A stretch of 64,000 nt of DNA from Siphonodentalium dalli (Eukaryota > Mollusca > Scaphopoda > Gadilida > Siphonodentaliidae): NCBI GenBank assembly GCA_032622095.1, contig CP136061.1, positions 199,694,244 through 199,758,243 on the forward strand, read 5' to 3'. This document shows, in pieces, positions 32,703 through 42,998 of the stretch. A model generated the notes under the pieces. That model was given only the letters and a program-made list of their open reading frames with translations. It did not search any database and was not told the DNA's origin. The translations under genes were made by a program, and so were the position numbers. How positions within the stretch are numbered: the first letter of the stretch is position 1; every line of letters begins with the position of its first letter.

Positions 32703-34005
32703 TTCAGTACATGTGAACTATATGCTTACTCAACACAGGAACATTGAGTCTAAGAGTTCTATATAAACTTACGGACATTTGTTTGTAATTTTGTTCTTTG
32801 TTTTGTATACATTAACAGTTTATTGCCTGGATTTACTTTAAAGGGATTCATTATGTTTGTAATGAATGTTTGTCTGGCCCAAGATGACCTACTTGAAATT
32901 GGAGTGTAAAGGTTTCAAAAGCAATCATTCTTCGTGGAGAGCTGTGGAGAGGACCAAAATTCAATGTGTTGTAACTTTGGTTGACTTCTGTTTATAGGTT
33001 TACCATTATGGTAAATGGTACTAGTATGTGTGGGGCTTGCTAGTAGTTGATCAGACAAGGAACATGGACCCCAGTACCTGTCATGCTAGAATGGCACAAA
33101 CTTAGCCAGATTAGAATGACAGCTTGTCGACTCAGTGCCTTTTCAAATTGTCAACAAAACATAGAAGAATATATAGATAAGGGCTGGGAATTTATTGTAA
33201 ATAATATATTATGATTCGCGGCGGTGATTAAAGGTCGTCAACGGGAGATGTCAAACTTCTCCGGAAACCGCCAAAATATTTGTGTAGTTTCCCCCCCCCC
33301 CCCCCAGATGTGTTGTTTGCTTATGTCAGGTAAATTCATAACCATGCCAGCATTGAATTCAAACATGTACTTGTATAAATTTAACAAATATTTGTGTTAT
33401 TATCAAAGCTATTATAGTTGTCGCCTCGGTCGATATCAGTCAAATGTAAAATTCAACAAAATTGCACGGGCTATTTATAAGTTATATAAATCTATCTTAA
33501 CTGGGTTGCCAATTAAGTTTAAATATATTATAAATTTGTTTTATGGTGCCTATTGGTAAACACATAACAAAAAAAAAGAAAAACCAAATTGGAGTGTAAA
33601 GGTTTCAAAAGCAATCATTTTTCATGGAACGGACTAAAATTCAATCTTGTAACTTTGGTTGACTTTTAGCATTCAACTTCCTTCAAAACATTGACTTTTC
33701 AGCTTAGGTCTAGTGATGACAATGTATGAAAGGTCTGGGATATTCCTGAGTTCCATTATAGCATCACTTATATCATTTGGGAATCAATCTGCCGTTTGTA
33801 CCCTCTAATTAGTTTTCTTTAGTATTTCTATTAGTTATTCACATAAAGAGATAGATTAAAGACATGTTATGCACTCATTGTCAGTGAATTAAATTGATGA
33901 GAAAATACCCAAGTCTTTCCCCACCATAAGATTAATGAAAATCTCAATCGCATTGACTCCACCATTGCAGAAAACACAACATCTGATGAGTCGCTGCATG
34001 TAAGC
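32703..34005. other. No gene; an 80-bp direct repeat pair
   Basis: TTGGAGTGTAAAGGTTTCAA and the next 70 bases occur at 32899 and again at 33590, about 690 bases apart. Between them lie a 15-base poly-C run (33291-33305) and an AT-rich frame of 111 codons (33224-33559) that reads through the poly-C and shows no domain. The inserted segment may be a mobile element that duplicated its flank. Confidence 0.4.
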
Positions 34006-34527
34006 TAGATGATGTCATGAATCTCTACTCTGTCTAATGCCCGTAGAAATCATATTCCACCAGTACAAAATGAGGAACTTTTTGAAGTTTTGACAGGGAA
34101 CCTTTTTAAGTCAAAAACATTATCCAGGGAATATATTTCTTAGTTATTACATGTTCCTTGATAATGTAATTCACTGCAGGTGAAGGTCCCAACTCGAAAA
34201 TGCATGCTTTTCTGTGATTTTTGTGAGCCGATATTGCAATAAACATCGAATTAATTGCCCAGGAGAAATTCCATAATTGTAAGTGATACAAAGCAAAATC
34301 ACTCACAAAGTCATTTAAAATTGTGAAATTTCGAGTAGGGACCTTCATCTACAGTGAGGTACATGTACATTATTAAGAAGCAGGTAATAACTCAGAAATA
34401 TATTCCCTGCCTTATTCTTTCGACTTTATAAGGTTCCCTGTCAAAACTTCAAAAAGTTCCCTGGTTTGGTACTGGTGGAATATGATCTCTACAGGCGTTA
34501 GAAATAGTAGATTCATGATATGATCTA
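34006..34527. mobile_element. Family F MITE (F1), Mutator-like
   Basis: Long inverted arms: TAGATGATGTCATGAATCTC at the left against ATTCATGATATGATCTA at the right, extending inward through ATCATATTCCACCAGTAC and AGGTCCCAACTCG. Flanked by CATGTAAGC (33997-34005) and CATCTAAGC (34528-34536), a 9-base target duplication with one mismatch. A 9-base duplication with long inverted repeats is typical of Mutator-like elements. No coding sequence. Confidence 0.8.
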
Positions 34528-35142
34528 CATCTAAGCATGCTATCAATTTTGATATACGGTACTATTTATGGAAACAACTATTTTATTCTCAATTCTCAAT
34601 CAATCACCCGGCAGAATGTTTCTCTTCACTTTACTTTATAGTTAAGAAATCAACATCCCCATGTATCATGTATTATCCAATCCTGGGCCATCTCTTTTAA
34701 ATTGCTACCCATCCAGTTATTCCAGTACCAGTAACTGTATGCACTACTGTTTTTGGTGTAAAATTATTCTTATGTAATCTTTCAGAAATGGGCTGCCTCA
34801 ATTCTGTCAGTTTCTCAGGTTGGAGGGAGCTGCTAATAATAAGCCTTTCCCTGCTATGTATGCAGGAATGATTTTGGGTATCATAATTATAAATCATACA
34901 GTTAATTAATAGTTTATTAGGCACAGTTTCTGAGTTTCATGTGACTACAATTCCTCATAAATTTGTTTGATGATTTGCAGCCACACACTTTTGGACTGGT
35001 ATTAAATGCAATAATAATAATAATGCTAACCATGAACCCATTATGTAACCCATTAAACTCATAACTGGTTAAAATGTCAGCTAGAAATATTTGGGACACT
35101 CCCCATAATAGTTTGTTTTGAGACCTCATATGATGGGGGTAA
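34528..35142. other. No recognisable gene
   Basis: AT-rich spacer between two MITEs; nothing supported. Confidence 0.3.
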
Positions 35143-35615
35143 TTTAAAGGTACTCAATCCGATACTATTTTAATGGCTTCGGGGGTCAAAAATATTTGAT
35201 TCGAGTCGAGGAAGTCACCCATCAAAGCTCAGATTTGTTAGATATCGATTTTAGAAATCTATTATTTTTCATTATCGGGAATACTTTCTGGCCCAGAACT
35301 CAGTCAAAATTGAGTTATTATTACCACTTGATTTTAGAGTTATCCATCCTTGTATGTTTGAAAAGTGTTTTGGTGTACACATCTCGCACAGGTTACGAAA
35401 CTGACGGCAATTATTAGTACTCATCTCGAGAAACTAACAAATTTTAAAAATCAATATCTAATAACTCTGAGCTTTGTTTGATGGGTTCCTCGACTCGAAT
35501 CAAATATTTTTTACCCCCAAAGCCAAAGAAATAGTAATATAGGACCCTCTGATCGGATTGTTGTTGTTGGAATCTGTTGAGATGGGGACCCTCTGTTCGG
35601 ATTGAGTGCCTTTAA
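35143..35615. mobile_element. Family C MITE (C2)
   Basis: Ends TTTAAAGGTACTCAATCCGA and CGGATTGAGTGCCTTTAA. Compared with C1 the right end contains a small duplication: GGACCCTCTG-TCGGATTG occurs twice (about 35541 and 35587). Confidence 0.8.
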
Positions 35616-36289
35616 TCATTTCAAACTACTGCATTTTTGGGTGACATTGGTTTACTAGTATACTACTACAAATATGACAGCCTGGTACATAGCAATATAT
35701 GCTCAGTCATTTGGTATAAACTATAGCAGAGATATTTTATAGGTATTATAGACTATAGTCTATAGATGATTGTGGTAGATATGATTATTAAAACAAATAA
35801 TCAATTATGAAATATGATGATTATGGTTGCCCCAAGAGATATTAGCCAGGTTTAGCCACACATGCACATAAGTTATGTGTGTATTGCGATGGAAATGCAG
35901 GAAAAAGACACATGATTTTACAGTGCCAACCTACATGTTTATAACTATTGGCCCAACTTATAGTTGCTGTAGCTAACCATAATCCTTCAGCAATAGTTGG
36001 GCAGAGCAGCTGTCCATATTGAGACCACTGATATGCTTAATTGGCTTCTATCAAAATAAGATTCTTCCACACAGGCAAATCCAATTCTCCCACTGACTGC
36101 ATAGCTTTGGTCGCTCATTCAGTTATTAGATTTCATTTGTATTCCTCTTTGCGACATGTTCCATATGCTACACATTTGGACATAATACTTCCAACTGGAA
36201 TGACTGTGTACAATGTAAATGTTCATGTAGGTAAAATAGTCATATGAGCCAGGTGACTTTCATTGGCAATGGAAACAAATATTGCAAGT
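35616..36289. other. No recognisable gene
   Basis: AT-rich spacer with no supported exon or repeat. Confidence 0.3.
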
Positions 36290-36424
36290 TACAGTAATGC
36301 TCTAAGTAATCCCCAGAGCTTTCCGATGAATGGCAACAAGCCATATTTCCGACTAAATCCTGAAAAGTTACCCATAATTCTGCTGTGGTTAAGGGGTCGA
36401 TTTAATACTTAGAGCATTACTGTA
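36290..36424. mobile_element. Family A fold-back with shortened left arm (A6)
   Basis: TACAGTAATGCTCTAAGTAA then a jump straight to the hinge (GAGCTTTCCGATGAATGG) and a full right arm to GAGCATTACTGTA. About 70 bases of the left arm are deleted while the end itself is kept. Confidence 0.8.
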
Positions 36425-36788
36425 CATGTACGTGTAGCTAAACCTGGCTATTGATATCACGTGTTGTGTACATGGTGTGTTATTCTCAGGTGCCCCCAGT
36501 CTGAGGCTTACTACTGACTGCACTGCTGTTGCCATGTTGCCACATTGATGCCAGGTTTTGTTTTAGTGAGATGTAACATGAAGCTAAAACAAACAGGTAG
36601 ACATGTGCTGGGAGTATAGGTAATATTTAATTAGCCTGTAGAAGGCTCTCAATATTATCTACCAAAACCTTGTTATGCTACACACATCCTGAAGTGAAGA
36701 GTTACCCATAATTATACCCCCTTTTTTGCACCTGTCCGTGCGTCCGTCTGTGCGTCTGTCGTACTGTGCGTCCGTACGTCCGTCCGAT

Positions 36789-37660
36789 GTCTGTTCATGT
36801 CATAACTTGAACAATAGTGCTCGGATCTCAATGAAATTAGGTATGGATGTTCACTACTATGAGGACATTAAATAGAGGGTTCCATCGTTTTGTTCGGATT
36901 TTCCATTCTAGAGTTATTCATCTTTGTTTATCTGGAAATGTTGAATTTTTGGTCCATCTGGTGTCTGTTCATGTCGTAACTTCAACAGTTGTGCTGGGAT
37001 CTCAATGAAATTTGGTATGGATGTTCACAACTATGAGGAAATTAAATAGAGGGTTCCATCGTTTTGTTCGGATTTTCCATTCCAGAGTTATTCATCTTTG
37101 TTTATCTGGAAATGTTGGCTTTTTGGTCTGTCTGGTGTCTGTTCATGTCGTAACTTCAACAGTTGTGCTGGGATCTCAATGAAATTTGGTTTGGATGTTC
37201 ACTACTATGAGGACATTAAAAAGAGGGTTCCATCGTTTTGTTTGGATTTTCCATTCTAGAGTTATACATCTTTGTTTATCTGGAAATGTTGGCTTTTTGG
37301 TCCGTCTAGTGTCTGTTCATGTCGTAACTTCAACAGTTGTGCTGGGATCTCAATGAAATTTGGTATGGATGTTCACCACTGTGAGGACATTCAATAGAGG
37401 GTTCCATTGTTCTGTTTGGCTTTTCCATTCTAGAGTTATTCAAGTTTGTTTATCTGGACATGTTGGCTGTTTGGCCCATCCGATGTCTGTTCAGGTCATA
37501 ACTTGAACAGTAATGCTCGGATCTCAATGAAATTTTGTATGGATGTTCACTATGAGGACATTTAATGGCACATTCAACTGTTTTGTTTTTTTGTGCTATA
37601 TGTATTCATCTTCGTTTATATGAAAATGCTGATTTTTGGGTCCATCTGTCTGAGTATAGC
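36789..37660. repeat. Tandem array, 174-bp unit, five units
   Basis: GTCTGTTCATGTCGTAACTT recurs at 36789, 36963, 37137, 37311 and 37485, that is every 174 bases, except for one short final spacing. Each unit also holds GGATCTCAATGAAATTTGGT and GAGTTATTCATCTTTGTTTA. 174 is a multiple of three but stops occur in every frame, so it is not coding. Middle units are most alike, as expected from unequal exchange. Confidence 0.85.
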
Positions 37661-37662
37661 AG

Positions 37663-37711
37663 TCATAATTCTGCTGTGGTTAAGGAGTTGATTATTTAGG
37701 GCATTACTGTA
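37663..37711. mobile_element. Family A solo right end (A7)
   Basis: CATAATTCTGCTGTGGTTAA to GGGCATTACTGTA only. It directly follows the tandem array, and the array's last unit stops where this end begins. Confidence 0.7.
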
Positions 37712-37717
37712 CACACA

Positions 37718-37834
37718 TAGATCATGCCTATGATGCCATGAATCTGTACTCTGACTATGCCCCCCCAGTGATCATAATCCACCAGTTGAAAACCTGGGAA
37801 CTTTTTGATGTTCTATCAGGAGCCCAAAACACAG
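37718..37834. repeat. Family F fragment (F4)
   Basis: TAGATCATGCCTATGATGCC, CTGTACTCTGACTATGC and GGGAACTTTTTGATGTT follow the left end of family F. Confidence 0.6.
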
Positions 37835-38146
37835 ATCGAGTTCGAATATGGGTTTGATCCGATTTATTTTAAAGGAGTTATGACCTTTTTTCGAAAAGAA
37901 AAATATGAAGAAAATAAAATTTGGGTATAATAATAATAAAAAAATGTCATTGACTCTTTCATTTGTTTTCATTTAGATGTTGATGATTATGATACAAGTT
38001 GATAAAAAGGTTCCCAATGTGTGATTATGTGTCCCTTTAAATATTTAGTAATGAACCCAAAAATTAATAGTGTGTTTTCTAACCGGTTACGTCGTTATCC
38101 GGATGCTAACCGGTTATCCGGCTGTCCGTTTCAGCTCTAATTCGTT

Positions 38147-38270
38147 TACAGGAATGCCCTAAATAATTGACTCTTGATGAGAGCTTTCGATGAATGGCAA
38201 CAAGCCATATTTCTGAAAAATTTCCCATAATTCTGCTGTGGTTAAGGTGTCGATTATTTAGGGCATTACT
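38147..38270. mobile_element. Family A fold-back, short (A8)
   Basis: TACAGGAATGCCCTAAATAA, a hinge region, and a right arm ending GGGCATTACTA. Both arms carry deletions. Confidence 0.75.
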
Positions 38271-38329
38271 AAAATGGGCAACTTACAGGCAAGTTTGTAA
38301 GTAGCTTGTACCTGACATTGGTTATTTCG

Positions 38330-38405
38330 GCTAAAACAAAAAACTTCTCTGTTTCTGATAACATTGGGAAATTTTTCCAGTAAGGCAGGCAGGGTTTTTT
38401 TTTGC
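38330..38405. repeat. Dispersed repeat, inverse of 12600-12665
   Basis: TTTCTGATAACATTGGGAAA and CAGGCAGGCAGGG are the complement of the segment near 12600. The type is unknown. Confidence 0.5.
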
Positions 38406-39239
38406 AATTTTTTTTTTTTAATCCTTTCAGCCGTAATTTTACATTATGACACAAAATCATCTGTGGGCTTTAAAATGTTGTACTTGCAGTGCAATTAGCA
38501 CTGCATGTACATTTTAGAAGCCCACCAACAAAATGAAGCTTCCTCTCAGACTCAAGACAATAATAAGCTATTGGTGATTTGATTGTTATGTGAAATTATT
38601 AATTATTTTAGCAGTTCTTGGTAATATGGTTCTGGTTAAACAAGAAAATATATGTTCAACCTCTCAAATGTATTAAAATCCATAATTTTTATCTTCCTTT
38701 AATAGTTGTTCAGAATCTATATACAATTCAGATGATATGTTAAATTCAAGATTTTTCACCAGATAAATCCTCAGAAATTTGTTGAAAATCTCTCGCAATT
38801 TTTACCCTGATTTATACGAAAAATGCATTTTACCCTTAAAAAAAGAAAAGAACAGATAAGTATGACCTAGCTGTCATTGTTTCTGCCAGTTTGTTGGGAT
38901 ATTTAGAGAAGACCATGTCACAAGATGGGTGTCTCTGTGTGTAGAGAGTAAAGTTGCTTGAATTTTTCACTATTGATTTCCCAGGAGTTTGGCCACATTC
39001 CAGCAACAAGGTATAATTATGGGAATACCAATAATTGTAGTGTGTCCACAACCCAACAATTTAAAGCCTTTTATCCTGTAATCAGTCAACTTCAATTACT
39101 CATTATCTCTCTTTATTTAAAGTTCAACATGCATGTTTTTGGTCAATGTTTATTTTTACACAGTGAAAACAAAAGCATAGTTTCCAGTTCTTATTTATCA
39201 AACAAATCAATGAAGTACTACCATATATACATATAGAAT

Positions 39240-39393
39240 TAAAGTGATGTGAAACACTCCGGTATGGTGATCCAATAGAAATGGAGAATATTCTTACTCA
39301 AAGTTGTGGCAACAAGCCATATTTCCGACTAAATCCTGAAAAGTTACCCATAATTCTGCTGTGGTTAAAGAGTTGATTATTTAGGGCATTACA
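39240..39393. repeat. Family G end joined to a family A right arm (A9)
   Basis: AAAGTGATGTGAAACACTCC (family G start) runs for about 65 bases and switches at 39307 to GGCAACAAGCCATATTTCCG, the family A right arm, whose last bases (GGGCATTACATGTA) are altered. The junction is clean, so one element probably truncated the other. Confidence 0.7.
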
Positions 39394-39972
39394 TGTATTT
39401 ACTGTGACAGTTTGTTGACAGGCAGAAGGTATTAACTGACATGCTGAAATTGTTTTAGCTGATAATTGCTAAATTATGTAAAGGTTTGATTCCACATACA
39501 TGTGTGATGATGGAAAATTTCATTTGGGGTTAGGAATCTTCTGAGTTTGATTACAAGTGGAAATATCAACCCTTGATCTAAAACAACCTACATAATGTAC
39601 ATGTATATACATGTATATTGTCCTGTTTGATGTAATAACTGTTGCTTCTGGCTTGTATAGTAATATTGTGTGTGTGAGGGAGAGGGGGGCTGGCTTAGAC
39701 ACCACCACAGCCCCTCTGCTACCTCACAGTGGCACTTACCTATACTAGTGCACTGGTCATGTTACTGGTACCTGTTTCACCCTTTTATAGACAGCCAACT
39801 CAGATTTCAAGGGTTTTCCACAGAGGTTTATTATATTATATTACACAATAATAGCAAATATCCATAGGGTGCGGTCACGGGTTGCCTTCAAGATACAATG
39901 TGCCACATGATCTCAAAGAGAAAATAATATTCCAGGAAATGTTAAGGTGTGCAGAATTATTGCTCATGATTA

Positions 39973-40140
39973 TACAGTAATGCTCTAAGTAATCGACTTC
40001 TTAACCACAGCAGAATTATGGGTAATTTTTCAGGATTTAGTCGGAAATATGGCTTGTTGCCATTCATCGGAAAGCTCTCCCTGAAAAGTTACCCATAATT
40101 CTGCTGTGGTTAAGAAGTCGATTACTTAGAGCATTACTGA
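39973..40140. mobile_element. Family A fold-back (A10)
   Basis: TACAGTAATGCTCTAAGTAA to GAGCATTACTGA. The left arm is complete; on the right, the hinge-proximal 40 bases are deleted, so the loop is unpaired. Confidence 0.85.
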
Positions 40141-40149
40141 ACACATGTC

Positions 40150-40600
40150 TGTTCCGTCTTTCTGTCGGGCAGATATCTCAAACACCGGTTGTCAGATCTG
40201 AATGAAATTTAGAATGGATGTTTACTACTGTATAAAGGCCATTCAAGGGGGTATTCAAATTGTATTTTCTGTTCTAGAGTTAATCATCTTTGTTTATCTG
40301 GAAGTTTAGTTTTTTTGTCCGGCCGAGTAGATATCTCCACTACCCGTTGATGAATCTCTATGAAATTTAGTGCGGATGTTCACTACTATGAGGGCAATCA
40401 ACTGAGTGTTCAAATGTTTTTTTCCCAGTTTTCTGTTCTAGAGTTGTTCACCTTTGTTTATTTGGAAGTGTTGGTTTTTTGTCCGTATCTCCACCACCAG
40501 TTGACGGATATCAATGTAATTCGGTATGGATGTTCACTACTATAATGGCAAGGAATTGAGTGTTCAATTGTTTTGTTAATGTTTTCCATTCTCGAGTTTA
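40150..40600. repeat. Tandem array, about 157-bp unit, three units
   Basis: AGATATCTC-AC... followed by ATGAAATTTAG and GGATGTTCACTACTAT recurs near 40171, 40328 and 40486. The units are clearly related to the 174-base array at 36789 but shorter and more diverged. Confidence 0.75.
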
Positions 40601-41694
40601 TATGACATTGTGGTTCACTGTACTGTACTGCAACATGTCAAAAAATAATTGTTTTTAGAACCTTTAAAGTGTCATTGCTAAACATTTACTTTGATCAGGA
40701 GCCTTGACAAAGATATTATATGACGGAGATCACTTGTTCTCATGGTATTGTGTATTCATAAAGAAATTTTCCAGGGCTTGCCTCTATATTAAATGCCTCA
40801 ATATCAAATGTTTTGACTTTTTAACCTTGAGGCTATGATTGCACCAGGTGCGGTTGTTGACATTCCTATTTATACGGGTATTTGACTCCGATGAATGTGT
40901 TATCATATTGCTGATAATGTACACATATATGATGAATCATCCCTTCCTGCTTGTATTATGAATTCTACCTGATCTACCCGAAGTAATTATCAATAGGTGA
41001 GTATTACTAATCGTTACATCATCACTTACAATCAAACACATAAATCCCTTTCCAATTTACCTTTGATGGTTAGTCTATCTCGGCTTTTATTGGTTATTAG
41101 GTATTATTATGAATACACTCCTAAGTCCCGCCCACACGCCATGCGACACTGATCAAACTCTTGTCAGTAATTTCATGAATGGCTGATTTCTCAGCTGAAA
41201 GTTAATTTTTGCTAGGGTAGAATTTTTTAGGCCACACAATTTGAATTCTTTCGCTGACATGTGATGAGTGCTGTTCTAATTTGTCACCTGTTAAATACTC
41301 AGATCATGTTGATACACCTTTATATGAAGGTCTGCTTAATTGTTTCAGGTCAGGTACATGTACATGTATATAAAGTTAAAGTCAAACATGGTGTTCAAAC
41401 TTTTGTCTGACAAATAAATGCTCAACACAACTACTATTTGTACGATCTTCTGATTAGAACAGAACCAAAAGAGGATCAGATAGCTCAGTTTGATAGTGAG
41501 CTACACAAGTAGTTACAGGGAGGATTTAAGATGACAGATGTTGTTGTCATCAGAGAAACTTTTAGGATAGGTCCAGGGTTAAAGGTTAAGGGCCACATGG
41601 GTACTTGTTTTAGGCATATTGTTTCAGTGAAAGTGAAATACATGTAGTCATACAAAGCCACTGAAGCTAATCAATCTCCAAAATTAATTAAATT
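40601..41694. other. No recognisable gene
   Basis: AT-rich, with no supported exon. A tRNA-like word GATAGCTCAGTTTGATAGTG near 41479 was examined and rejected. Confidence 0.35.
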
Positions 41695-41865
41695 AAAGTA
41701 ATGCACTAACTAATCAAGGGAAATATGTCTTGTTGTCATTCATCGGAAAACTCTCACTGAGAGCTTTCCGATGAATGGCAACAAGCCATATTTCCAACTA
41801 AATCCTGAAAAATTACCCATAATTCTGCTGTGGTTAAGGAGTCGATTATTTAGGGCATTACTGTA
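41695..41865. mobile_element. Family A fold-back, damaged left arm (A11)
   Basis: A shortened left arm (AATGCACTAACTAATCA, then GGGAAATATGTCTTGTTG) faces a full right arm ending GGGCATTACTGTA. Confidence 0.8.
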
Positions 41866-42283
41866 TATGGGGACTACCATTTCATTCAGTGTGTGACTAT
41901 TGAATTGAATTGAATCTTTGAATGTTTCTAAAATCTTCATAAGCACATGAAATAACCAAGTAGTTTAAAGAAACTGATTATTGTTAATTTAAGAATTAGT
42001 AATAATTTATTTTTTTGTAAAGCATAAATTCCATAAAATGCTCTAAAATGCATTGAATGAATAGATACAGTGTTTACAGAGTGTTAAAATGGGGTGAATT
42101 AGCAAGTGATAGGCCAGAGCATAAAAAGTTAAAAAATATATCAAGACAAGTTAAATAAGCACCAATTGTGGATTGAAATTTTGAACTGTATGAAAGTGAA
42201 TTCACAGAAAGATTTCCAAATAAAAACATGTCAAATGAACATAAATGATTGAATAGCAGCAATGAACGGGATTAACAATGTTC

Positions 42284-42622
42284 TTGATGATGCTATACAA
42301 ATTGTTTGGAATGCTATGTATGCCTTTAATATATTTGACAACACTGTTAGTTATGCTTCAAGTTTGTCATCAAACCACCTACAGCGCTAAATAATCAACT
42401 CCTTTAATAACCACAGCAGAATTATGGGTAATTTTTCAGGATTTAGTCGGAAATATGGCTTGTTGCTATTCATCGGAAAGCTCTCATAATTCTGCTGTGG
42501 TTAAGGAGTCAATTATTTTTACTGTACATGATGATGCTATAAAATTGTATGGAATGCTATGTATGCCTTTAATATATTTGACAAACACTGTTAGTGATGC
42601 TTCAAGTTTGTCATCAAACCAT
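42284..42622. repeat. 95-bp direct repeats flanking family A copy A12
   Basis: GATGATGCTATA-AAATTGT followed by GGAATGCTATGTATGCCTTT and AGTTTGTCATCAAACCA occurs at 42284-42379 and 42529-42622, immediately either side of the fold-back (42380-42526). The two copies differ at only a few bases. Confidence 0.8.
42380..42526. mobile_element. Family A fold-back, worn ends (A12)
   Basis: TACAGCGCTAAATAATCAACT at the left, full inner arm, hinge GGAAAGCTCTC, then a short right arm (CATAATTCTGCTGTGG) ending ACTGTA with GGGCATT lost. Confidence 0.8.
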
Positions 42623-42998
42623 GAACAAAAATGATTTCAAAATCAGCTGAATCATGTGGTACATGTTGAACATAAGAGTTAAATCAGCCTGGCCTAGGAA
42701 TATGAACTGGGCTGATATGGAATGTTTTTCACAAGGCAATCAATGCTGGCCTCTATTTTTACTGGGATAAACATAGAGCACACATGAGGTTTTTAGAAGC
42801 TAATCACAGAGGTAGACTTTGACTGACTACACTGTGTTCTGTTTGGTGAGGTATACATGATATGTCTGGAGATAGGTTGATTTACGGAAATTGGTTTTTC
42901 TTGTGCTGAAGAAATCTACCTGTGTGCCATTATGTGTTGTGCCAACAGTTGGATGTGTGCGTCAAAGATCTTTCGAGATTCCTCTGACGCTGTGAGGA

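Noticed and set aside
33224-33559. 111-codon frame
   Set aside because: It crosses a 15-base poly-C run and AT-rich DNA between two direct repeats, with no recognisable domain.
36789-37660. CRISPR-like or protein-coding repeat array
   Set aside because: The units are 174 bases without spacers, the genome is an animal's, and all frames contain stops.
41470-41525. tRNA-like sequence with GATAGCTCAGT
   Set aside because: An A-box-like word is present but there is no B box and no cloverleaf.
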